Virus record (IMG/VR): IMGVR_UViG_3300035204_000621
Coordinates: 1-25,920 of that record
Length of the DNA: 25,920 nucleotides
Reading direction: 5' to 3' (one strand)
DNA from: a virus
A program made the position numbers and the translations under genes. A model generated the notes under the pieces. The model searched no databases. It was given only the letters and a program-made list of their open reading frames with translations, and had not been told where the DNA came from. Shown here piece by piece: positions 17,444-23,986 of the stretch. The stretch's first letter is position 1, and each line of letters opens with the position of its first letter.

Positions 17444-17781
17444 AACGAGATAAAGCAATTTACGTAAATGGCAAATGGCAACTTAACCCTCTCGAAAATC
17501 CAAGCCACTACGAGTACCATGAAGGAGATTGGTTCCCCAAAACGGTAGAAAAAAAGAAAAATACCCCAAAACCTCAAAAAAAGGTAAAAAAAATGAGTTG
17601 CGGTACTTTCCCACTAGGGACAATTAAAGAATTTTGCAAGGTAGCAACCCTCTATATTCTCTCGGGGGCACTAGGAATGAGTCTAGCTTTAAATGTTTTT
17701 TGGTATATGGAGAAAAGAACGCTAGAATTACAAAATTTGCAACTTTTAGAGATTATTCAAAGCAGTTCTAATGATAAATAA
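17440..17781 (+). CDS. single-pass membrane protein
   Basis: 113 residues. The first half is polar and basic, with YVNGKWQLNPLENPSHYEY and a Lys/Pro-rich linker (KKKNTPKPQKKVKK). One membrane helix follows at about 69-90 (ATLYILSGALGMSLALNVFW), and then a short helical tail. The N-terminal lysines indicate a cytoplasmic N-terminus. Coupled to the methyltransferase gene by ATGA. Function unknown. Confidence 0.7.
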   Translation: MKRDKAIYVNGKWQLNPLENPSHYEYHEGDWFPKTVEKKKNTPKPQKKVKKMSCGTFPLGTIKEFCKVATLYILSGALGMSLALNVFWYMEKRTLELQNLQLLEIIQSSSNDK

Positions 17782-17809
17782 TTATTTTAGAACAAAATCT
17801 AACCTATCA

Positions 17810-17815
17810 TATAAT
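17810..17815 (+). promoter_or_regulatory. -10 box of a small-RNA candidate
   Basis: TATAAT, with only a weak -35 match (TTAGAA) 17 bases upstream. The expected start, 17821-17822, is the first base of the following hairpin. Confidence 0.45.
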
Positions 17816-17821
17816 ATTATA

Positions 17822-17937
17822 CAGTTGGTTCACCGGACCACCTCCTGACCAACTGGTTGGAATCTCGTGTCAGATCGAGATTCAGGGGGATATCCCGGCC
17901 CCTCGCTGCTTTAGTTCTTGCGGCGAGGGGTCTTTTT
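17822..17937 (+). ncRNA. three-hairpin small RNA candidate with anti-SD loop
   Basis: Three stems follow one another: CAGTTGGT/ACCAACTG (17822-17855), AATCTCG/CGAGATT (17861-17882) and CCCCTCGC/GCGAGGGG (17899-17930) with a T-run. The loop of the first contains CACCTCCT (17839-17846), identical to the anti-Shine-Dalgarno tail of bacterial 16S rRNA. A TATAAT is placed to start the RNA at the first stem. Alternatively this is just the processed 3' end of the late operon mRNA from 16045. No open frame. Confidence 0.5.
17899..17937 (+). terminator. intrinsic terminator of the PhoH operon or small RNA
   Basis: An 8-bp GC-rich stem (17899-17906 with 17923-17930) then TCTTTTTATT. The T-run overlaps the stop codon of the converging minus-strand gene. 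Confidence 0.8.
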
Positions 17938-18127
17938 ATTCTGTGATACTTTCAACTTCGTCGAAGTCCAAGAATCCCTCTTCTTTCAAATAGATTGATA
18001 TGTTCGCTGCCTCTGTAAAGTCACTAGCAGAATCATCCTGTCTATTTGGGAAGACTAGTTCTTTTTTCAAGTAATCAATGATTACATCTTCTCCGTTTAC
18101 AGTGAGTGGTAAGAACATTTTTTTCAT
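17936..18127 (-). CDS. hypothetical acidic protein
   Basis: 63 residues from the ATG at 18127 (MKKMFLPLTVNGEDVIIDYL), chosen over an earlier ATG that falls inside the promoter. The tail is acidic (LKEEGFLDFDEVESITE). The middle (PNRQDDSASDFTEAANISIY) is polar. No known family. It is closest to the converging terminator and has its own promoter, so it is separate from the glycosyltransferase group. Confidence 0.6.
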   Translation of the reverse strand: MKKMFLPLTVNGEDVIIDYLKKELVFPNRQDDSASDFTEAANISIYLKEEGFLDFDEVESITE

Positions 18128-18134
18128 TAATAAA

Positions 18135-18163
18135 ACTATACCATGCATCTACTTGTAAGTCAA
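18135..18163 (-). promoter_or_regulatory. minus-strand sigma70 promoter for 18127
   Basis: TTGACT (18163-18158), 17 bases, TATAGT (18140-18135), seven bases, ATG 18127. Confidence 0.8.
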
Positions 18164-18190
18164 GCATTTGCGAGGCGTTTAAGTCTGACA

Positions 18191-18655
18191 CTATTGCACA
18201 AACTTTTCGTACAGAGACTCTTTAAACCTTTGAAAATTGAAAACGCTAAGTTTCGAGCCTCTTAAAAAGGAAATATACTCAATTCCTTCATCATTAAAGT
18301 AAGGATTTAGTTCTTCGAGTAGCTGATTGTTCATTTTTGTCGTAACGAAGTCGATTGAGTAGCAGTTGGGGCTCTCATCGGGCGGGGAAAATAATTTTTC
18401 TCTATATCTTGCATGAATTTCATCAATCCCACCGGGGCAATTATGTTTATTGAACAAGATAGCTACATTATCCGATTCATAAGCAAGGCCGTTATATTTC
18501 AAATACAAATCTAAAAAGAAATTTTTGCGCTGACTGTTTGTTCTTAATATGTAAGGACTATCTGGTTGGTTTTTAATCAGGAGGTCTTGACACTTTTGGA
18601 AGAAGACCATCTTCTCCTCCCTGTTAAGTTGTCCGAATAACTTTATCTCTGGCAT
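18191..18655 (-). CDS. hypothetical protein
   Basis: 154 residues, following the GT2 gene by six bases without a clear ribosome-binding site. Features: LNREEKMVFFQKCQDLLI, then SPYILRTNSQRKNFFLDLYL, YESDNVAILFNKHNCPGG and a C-terminal FLRGSKLSVFNFQRFKESL. The alternation of helices and strands suggests an alpha/beta fold, perhaps an acyltransferase-like one, but I see no signature. It probably takes part in the same glycan pathway because of its position. Confidence 0.6.
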   Translation of the reverse strand: MPEIKLFGQLNREEKMVFFQKCQDLLIKNQPDSPYILRTNSQRKNFFLDLYLKYNGLAYESDNVAILFNKHNCPGGIDEIHARYREKLFSPPDESPNCYSIDFVTTKMNNQLLEELNPYFNDEGIEYISFLRGSKLSVFNFQRFKESLYEKFVQ

Positions 18656-18661
18656 AATATT

Positions 18662-19780
18662 TTATTTTAGTTTCTTTTTCGCAAAATTAAGGTTTTCTCT
18701 GAGTCGTGGCAACTGTTCTTTTGGGAACTTCGGATTATTAAGTAACTTCTGGCAGCAATCAAGGGCTTCTTGGTAGTGCTTCGCCCAATAAGCCGCTATG
18801 GAGAACTCATCCATCATGGCATAATCATATATCCACATCTCTGCAAACAAGAAGTCTTCTCTAAATTTTTTATTTATTCCTTCTTTACCCAAAATGTAGC
18901 CTAGTTGGTCTCTATTGTGTGTTCTACAATATTTTACGGCGCAATGAATGGCTTCCATCCTGTCACCGTTGTGCTCTTGAGCTTTTAGCAGGGTGTTTAA
19001 TATGGATTCCTCTGGGTGATTTAATTTCTCCATGAGTTGCCCAGCTTTGTAGTAGGATATGTAACACTCTTCTCCCCAGAAATCCATTTTGCCGCGCTCT
19101 AGGTAGTACTCTATGGCCTTTTCCGGTTGATTGGAGTCTCTATAGCTTTGGGCGGCGTAAAACGTGTATCTTGATTTAAGAAAGGTGTCTGTTTCATTAC
19201 TTAAGGCTTCTATTAATAGCTTTGCGTCTTTCTCATATTTGCGGGGGTCTTTATTTCTTGCGCTGTCTTGAATTGGTGTGTTGAAGAATTCAGTCTTATG
19301 ATTTACTTCACCGCGAGAACAACCGTCAGGAGCTTCGAGGTATTCATGTACAGGTGCCTTGTACGAGAATTCTTTATTGTTGGATGTTAACGTTGGGCGG
19401 TAATAGAACGCACTAGAGGTCTTCGTGGGAACATTGTAGAAATCTGATTGTAGGGATTCTTTAAATTTCTGGGGGGAGAAGTCACTATTGAATTTAAGTA
19501 CTTCATCAGCATCAATCATTAGAGAATAATCACAGTTAGTTTTTTTTGCCTCTTTCAGGGCAAAGGTTCTATTATATGCGAAATTTTGCCACGGTTCCTT
19601 GATTACTTTCCCCGGCAAATTCTCGTCTTTCAGGAAGTTGTTTATTACTTCTATTGTGTTGTCTGAACTTCCAGTATCAATGATGACGGCCTCGTCTATC
19701 AGGTCTTTAACACTATTAAGACATCTTTTTATGATGTGAGCTTCGTCCTTGACGATCATGCAAAGATTTATTTTTTTCAT
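18662..19780 (-). CDS. GT2 glycosyltransferase with helical repeat C-terminus
   Basis: 372 residues. Starts MKKINLCMIVKDEAHIIKRC; nucleotide-sugar binding segment VIIDTGSSDNT (32-42), the acidic metal-binding motif DADE (90-93) and a helix FAYNRTFALKEA between them are GT2/SunS-like features. From about residue 180 the sequence turns into repeated helices with TPR-like spacing (LKSRYTFYAAQSYRDSNQPE, AIEYYLERGKMDFWGEECYI). It probably adds a sugar to a protein or a glycan carrier in the host cytoplasm, for the virion or cell surface. The start overlaps the GT9 stop as ATGA. Confidence 0.8.
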   Translation of the reverse strand: MKKINLCMIVKDEAHIIKRCLNSVKDLIDEAVIIDTGSSDNTIEVINNFLKDENLPGKVIKEPWQNFAYNRTFALKEAKKTNCDYSLMIDADEVLKFNSDFSPQKFKESLQSDFYNVPTKTSSAFYYRPTLTSNNKEFSYKAPVHEYLEAPDGCSRGEVNHKTEFFNTPIQDSARNKDPRKYEKDAKLLIEALSNETDTFLKSRYTFYAAQSYRDSNQPEKAIEYYLERGKMDFWGEECYISYYKAGQLMEKLNHPEESILNTLLKAQEHNGDRMEAIHCAVKYCRTHNRDQLGYILGKEGINKKFREDFLFAEMWIYDYAMMDEFSIAAYWAKHYQEALDCCQKLLNNPKFPKEQLPRLRENLNFAKKKLK

Positions 19781-20661
19781 AATAGGTTAACCACTGCATC
19801 GTAAACCATGTCTACCTTTATCCCTGCCATACATTCATGTTTTGGATTTTGATATGATTGATCTAGGGGATTTGGACATACCCCCTTAGACATCTGGGAG
19901 ATGTCTGGGTTTTCCCTGAAGCAGGGTTGGCATGGCAAATTCAAGGAAATATTTGTGTTATGCCTGTATCCTGATGCGTTGTATTGGGTTGATCCCCATA
20001 GAATAACACAATTTTTTTTGCCTGAGTCTCGCCATTGATAATTAGAAGTATGATTAAATACGGAATCGAGGCCCACATGAGTTTTTGCCCAAGCTTGTGC
20101 TGCTAGGTTGTCGTCGAATGAATCACCGAGGAATGAGTCATCTATGTTTGCTAATCTCGGATCGTTAGGTCCGCCGATTTGATAAATACCTATATCCGGT
20201 ATTTCACACTTTAGTTTATCGATAAGAGTTTGCCACCCCCACCATTCTTTATATACGGACCAGCCTGTTTTATTTTGTATGGTTATGTATGGAGTTTTCG
20301 TTATCTTATCTGGGATAGCGCATGGGGGTAAAGATATGCTATCGAATGAATCCTCAACCCCCAACTCATCAGAAAAAAAAGAAATTAAATGTTTCCTCAT
20401 CTTTACGTCAGGGTAACCCTCCCTAAGCGGATATCCAACGCAATTGACAACTCTGTCGTACCTTGATTCTTGATAGAAAGCCATAGACCCCATCTTATCT
20501 ACTAGCCCATTGGTGACACAAAAATTATGTAATACATCCGCAATTGATTCATGACAGAAAAAATCAATCTCATCGAACTGCTTTCTTAAATTGGGAAGAC
20601 AGTTCATAATCATGAGTACGTCCCCGATAGCTCCCGGCCTATGTATCGCAATACGGCTCAT
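19777..20661 (-). CDS. GT9-like glycosyltransferase (heptosyltransferase type)
   Basis: 294 residues. The start RIAIHRPGAIGDVLMIMNCL is the classical GT9 N-terminus, with the catalytic-type Asp in GDVL. The C-terminal half has GLDSVFNHTS, CVILWGSTQY and the Cys-rich PCQPCFREN with a later HECM; the last pairs are common in GT9 proteins. Known GT9 enzymes transfer ADP-heptose to lipopolysaccharide. A phage copy may change the host surface against rival phages or decorate virion proteins. The 3' end overlaps the GT2 gene and the 5' start overlaps the gene at 20658 (ATGA). Confidence 0.75.
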   Translation of the reverse strand: MSRIAIHRPGAIGDVLMIMNCLPNLRKQFDEIDFFCHESIADVLHNFCVTNGLVDKMGSMAFYQESRYDRVVNCVGYPLREGYPDVKMRKHLISFFSDELGVEDSFDSISLPPCAIPDKITKTPYITIQNKTGWSVYKEWWGWQTLIDKLKCEIPDIGIYQIGGPNDPRLANIDDSFLGDSFDDNLAAQAWAKTHVGLDSVFNHTSNYQWRDSGKKNCVILWGSTQYNASGYRHNTNISLNLPCQPCFRENPDISQMSKGVCPNPLDQSYQNPKHECMAGIKVDMVYDAVVNLL

Positions 20662-20852
20662 TTTTTCTTTTTTCTTTTTTTAGTCTTCTTCACGTACCTG
20701 TTTACGTACTTAATTGTATCGTAGGCAATACCGTTAATTTTCCTAGCTGCATCTTGAATTTTTTCATTCTCCCCGAATTTACAGTAGTTAAATGACACAT
20801 TTAGCATCTTGTCAAAGTCATCCAAGACGATGGTCCTTATCTTCTTTTTCAT
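20658..20852 (-). CDS. small Lys-rich protein
   Basis: 64 residues with helical middle (DDFDKMLNVSFNYCKFGENE, ARKINGIAYDTIKYVNRY) and a C-terminus that is nearly all Lys (VKKTKKRKKKK). The lysine tail suggests binding to nucleic acid or an acidic partner. First gene of the minus-strand glycosyltransferase operon; the divergent promoter region (20853-20905) is AT-rich, but I cannot assign a good minus-strand promoter. Confidence 0.6.
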   Translation of the reverse strand: MKKKIRTIVLDDFDKMLNVSFNYCKFGENEKIQDAARKINGIAYDTIKYVNRYVKKTKKRKKKK

Positions 20853-20868
20853 CTTTGCTTCAAATTTG

Positions 20869-20898
20869 TTGATCTTTTTGCTTTAAAAAATGTATAAT
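20869..20898 (+). promoter_or_regulatory. promoter, near-leaderless, for 20906
   Basis: TTGATC (20869-20874), 18 bases, TATAAT (20893-20898), seven bases, ATG 20906. The -35 is weaker than in the accessory region. Confidence 0.6.
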
Positions 20899-20905
20899 AA
20901 TTAAA

Positions 20906-21268
20906 ATGAAGAAGTACTGTCCTAACTGTGGAAAAGCGAATCCCATTGGCTCAAAATTCTGTTGTCACTGTGGAAATGCTACAACCTTAGCCTCAAAAGT
21001 CAAGAAAAGCTTACCCGGAGAACAGGAGGACGAAGATGAGGATATGGAAGAAACTTTTGATGTTCAGGCTTCTAAATTAGACATAGAGATTATGGATACC
21101 CCTTCTTATTCCGAGACAGTGGGGGGTTTAATTCAACAAGGACCAGTTTCTGACGGATTAGAAACGATACGAGGAGGTGGTCCTACGATAGATAAAGATG
21201 CGTTCATGAAGCAATTCCGTAAAGAAGCTGGCCCTGCTAGAGGAGGCCAGTCCATTGGCGAAGAATAA
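20906..21268 (+). CDS. zinc-ribbon protein
   Basis: 120 residues. N-terminal double-CxxC ribbon, CPNCG (5-9) and CCHCG (19-23), as in many proteins that touch polymerase or ribosome. The rest is acidic (EQEDEDEDMEETFD) and poorly structured, with a Gly-rich end. It overlaps the sigma-like gene, whose TTG start lies inside its last codons behind an AGGAGG, so the two are translated together and may act together in transcription. Confidence 0.7.
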   Translation: MKKYCPNCGKANPIGSKFCCHCGNATTLASKVKKSLPGEQEDEDEDMEETFDVQASKLDIEIMDTPSYSETVGGLIQQGPVSDGLETIRGGGPTIDKDAFMKQFRKEAGPARGGQSIGEE

Positions 21269-21941
21269 AAAACCCAGTTTTGAAGAGTGTATTGAGGTCA
21301 TAGACCAAGAGATAGCCAAGAGAAGGGGGAAGTGGAATTTAACTTCTCTGTCTTGGATTGATTTTGAAGATGTCGCTCAAATTATTCGAATCCACATATA
21401 TGAGAAATGGGATCAATATGATAGCGGTAAGCCTATTCAGCCTTGGCTTAATAGAGTAATCTCGAATCAACTTAAAAATATAATTCGCAATAATTATACG
21501 AACTACACTCGCCCCTGTTTAAGATGTGCAGCAGAAGAAGGAGATGGTGGATGTCGAATTTACGTCAGTCAATGCAACGAGTGCCCCCTGTATGCTCACT
21601 GGGAAAAGAGGAAGCTAAACGCTTACAATTTAAAGATGCCCCTTTCTTTAGAGAACCACCATCAGGAAGTTAACTCTATATTCGATGACTACATTGACTA
21701 TGAAGACAAGATAGAGCAACTTACAAAAAAAATGAAAGAGGTACTGAAGCCGACAGAGATGCTAGTTTATGAATCATTGTTTATAGAAAAGGAAAATGAA
21801 CTTACCGTAGCTAAGAAGCTAGGATTTAAAACGTCTGAGAAGAAGAGAAGTCCGGGATACAAACAAATCCAGAACATCAAAAAGACCATAGTTAAGAAAA
21901 TTAAAAAGCTAATGGAAAAAGGTGAAATAGAGTTTTTTTAA
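21255..21941 (+). CDS. sigma-70-like factor with cysteine-rich insert
   Basis: 228 residues from TTG 21255, nine bases after AGGAGG. Residues ~35-80 resemble sigma region 2 (DFEDVAQIIRIHIYEKWDQY, PWLNRVISNQLKNIIRN). A cysteine cluster follows (Cys88, 91, 100, 107 and 110), and the C-terminal half has a helix-turn-helix-like region 4 (TEMLVYESLFIEKENELTVA, KKLGFKTS, then a basic helix). Several phages encode such a factor to direct late transcription. The promoters visible in the late part differ from the TTGACA type, which fits, but no motif can be assigned to it. Confidence 0.7.
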   Translation: MAKNKKPSFEECIEVIDQEIAKRRGKWNLTSLSWIDFEDVAQIIRIHIYEKWDQYDSGKPIQPWLNRVISNQLKNIIRNNYTNYTRPCLRCAAEEGDGGCRIYVSQCNECPLYAHWEKRKLNAYNLKMPLSLENHHQEVNSIFDDYIDYEDKIEQLTKKMKEVLKPTEMLVYESLFIEKENELTVAKKLGFKTSEKKRSPGYKQIQNIKKTIVKKIKKLMEKGEIEFF

Positions 21942-23057
21942 ATGAGCGAGCCCTTTGAACATAAAAGTGTCACAATTACCCCCGAACAGCAGTCCTTAAT
22001 CCTAGATAAATGGAATGAAGGAGGCTCCAAAAATCCCCCGTCGTTAAACGAACTAATTAGGGTAGCTTTCCCTGATGTCGAAAATGCAGATGGCCGAACG
22101 AAAGAAGGGAGGGCGGTCAGGGCTTTCCTATCCTCCAAGGATATAGCTCCCCGAAGCCTTCATGACTATGTACCCAAAAAGAAATTGAAACTAACAAGCG
22201 AACATAAAGAGTACATCGAGAACAATGCGATGATGATGAAGGGCTTTGAGATAGCTAGGATTATTTTTGATGATCCGTCCCTGTCTCATGTAAGCCAAGA
22301 AGCTAGGACTGTTAACGACTACATTAAGACATTGGATTTTAGCGACGATTCTTTTAATGAAGAACAGGGAATCGTTCGTGACGATTATAAACCGCCTAAG
22401 ACTTTCGATAAGACGTTGCACAGAATCAACAAGTATATACTCGAAGGTATAGATAAAAACAAAATCACAGCCAGACAGAGAAATGAGATAAACTGTCTAA
22501 TTGGCTACCTATCTGTATTTAGATTCAATCATCAAATCAATAGCTATGACGATACGACTAGCCGCGAGTTATTCGAAAGCTCTTTCATACGTTATACCTA
22601 CGACAAGAGCGATCTGACACAAGAAGAAGTAGATCAATACATCGTCTTATCTGGAGAGGTTGTTATCTCAGCTAACATTCAGCGTCGAGTAGAGCATTTG
22701 CAAAGACTACTAGATGATGTCGCGAATGACCCTGAAGGTGCGCGTATTTCCATGTCTCTAGTTGAAGCCATCAATACTGCACAAAACGAATATAACCAAT
22801 GCGTGAATAGACAGCACAAGCTGTTGGGAGACCTCAAGCAAAAACGTAGCGATAAGATGGCTAAAAAAATTCATGCTAACGCAAGTATTCTCAACTTGGT
22901 GGAAGCTTGGAAGGATGAAGAGTCTAGGAAGAAAATGATCCAATTAGCTCAGTTACAAAAAGCTTCCTTGGAAAAAGAAATCGATAATTTAACCACGATG
23001 GACGAACTAAAAAGTCGCATCTTGGGGTTAAGTAGGGATGAGGCTTTAAATGGATAG
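21942..23057 (+). CDS. long helical protein, terminase small-subunit candidate
   Basis: 371 residues starting on the base after the sigma-like stop. The N-terminal ~90 residues contain DKWNEGGSKNPPSLNELIRV, followed by a second similar unit (TSEHKEYIENNAMMMKGFEI, ARIIFDDPSLSHVSQEARTV), which look like two repeated helix-turn-helix units. The rest is helical with heptad-like runs (NIQRRVEHLQRLLDDVANDP, KMIQLAQLQKASLEKEIDNL). Position two genes upstream of TerL and DNA-binding N-terminus make a small terminase or DNA-recognition partner plausible; this is inference, as the length exceeds that of usual TerS. Confidence 0.6.
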   Translation: MSEPFEHKSVTITPEQQSLILDKWNEGGSKNPPSLNELIRVAFPDVENADGRTKEGRAVRAFLSSKDIAPRSLHDYVPKKKLKLTSEHKEYIENNAMMMKGFEIARIIFDDPSLSHVSQEARTVNDYIKTLDFSDDSFNEEQGIVRDDYKPPKTFDKTLHRINKYILEGIDKNKITARQRNEINCLIGYLSVFRFNHQINSYDDTTSRELFESSFIRYTYDKSDLTQEEVDQYIVLSGEVVISANIQRRVEHLQRLLDDVANDPEGARISMSLVEAINTAQNEYNQCVNRQHKLLGDLKQKRSDKMAKKIHANASILNLVEAWKDEESRKKMIQLAQLQKASLEKEIDNLTTMDELKSRILGLSRDEALNG

Positions 23058-23985
23058 CTGCAAGGTCTGTGAGAAAGAATTCAAAGACAGCAAAAGCCTT
23101 CATAGACACCTGAAGGCTCATAGTCTTCGCATAGCTGAATACTACCAGCAGTACCACCCGAGGCATGACCTTTACGACGGTAAGTTCATAAAATTTAAAA
23201 ATAAGGAGCAATATTTTGCTACCGATTTTAATTCTCGCACAAACCTGAAAATGTGGCTAAAAGAGGCTCCAGAGGACGAAGCTAAAAAGTATAGCATAAA
23301 CCTCCTCAAGACTAGGAAAGCCGCTAAGAAGCTGGTTTACGCTCCATCACAGGTCGAATTACGAACACTCATGTTTCCACCCGTCTATTATTACGACTCA
23401 TTGTTTGGAAGCTACTACGAGCTATGTGAAAAGTTAGGCTTAAAAAGTAAGCATGACCAATTCGGAGAGATCATAACTGGGGCCGCTTACAACAAGGATG
23501 ACTACGTAATCTATGTAGATACTAGGGAACAGTTACCTCTGAATCTTGATTGGCCTTGTGAGCCCAAGGCGTTAAAGGCTGGAGATTATGCATTAAGCGA
23601 TCCTAGCGTTACCTGCAATTGTCATATAGAGAGAAAATCATTATCCGATTTTATTTCGACTTTAAGCGTCAAAAACTTTGACAGATTCGAAAGGGAAATC
23701 CAAAGAGCGGAAGAAGAAAATATTTATCTAGTTGTCTTAGTGGAAGATACATTAAGTAATGCCCTTTCATTTAGATATCTTCCTTATATATCAAAGAAAA
23801 TACGAGTTACTCCTGAGTTTATTTTTCGTAACGTAAGACTCTTAATCCAAAAGTATCCTCATGTGCAATTTTTATTTGTTAAGAACCGAGAAGAGTCATC
23901 TAGAATAATTAAGAAGATTTTTTTCTCAGGTTGCATCCATGAGAAAATTGACCTCCAATTAGCTTACGACATAAAGAAACTTTAG
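23050..23985 (+). CDS. C2H2 zinc finger-XPF/ERCC4 nuclease
   Basis: 311 residues. At 4-24 a C2H2 finger (C4-x2-C7-x12-H20-x3-H24), at about 155-220 an ERCC4 nuclease core: VDTRE (156-160), GD (178-179), and ERKSLSD (194-200), giving the GDXnERKX3D signature intact. The C-terminal half lacks a helix-hairpin-helix pair. Known XPF/Mus81 enzymes cut branched DNA. The adjacent TerL suggests a role in packaging, such as cutting branches from replicating DNA or defining the genome end. It overlaps the previous gene by eight bases. The finger-nuclease fusion is unusual in bacterial viruses as far as I know. Confidence 0.8.
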   Translation: MDSCKVCEKEFKDSKSLHRHLKAHSLRIAEYYQQYHPRHDLYDGKFIKFKNKEQYFATDFNSRTNLKMWLKEAPEDEAKKYSINLLKTRKAAKKLVYAPSQVELRTLMFPPVYYYDSLFGSYYELCEKLGLKSKHDQFGEIITGAAYNKDDYVIYVDTREQLPLNLDWPCEPKALKAGDYALSDPSVTCNCHIERKSLSDFISTLSVKNFDRFEREIQRAEEENIYLVVLVEDTLSNALSFRYLPYISKKIRVTPEFIFRNVRLLIQKYPHVQFLFVKNREESSRIIKKIFFSGCIHEKIDLQLAYDIKKL

Positions 23986-23986
23986 C

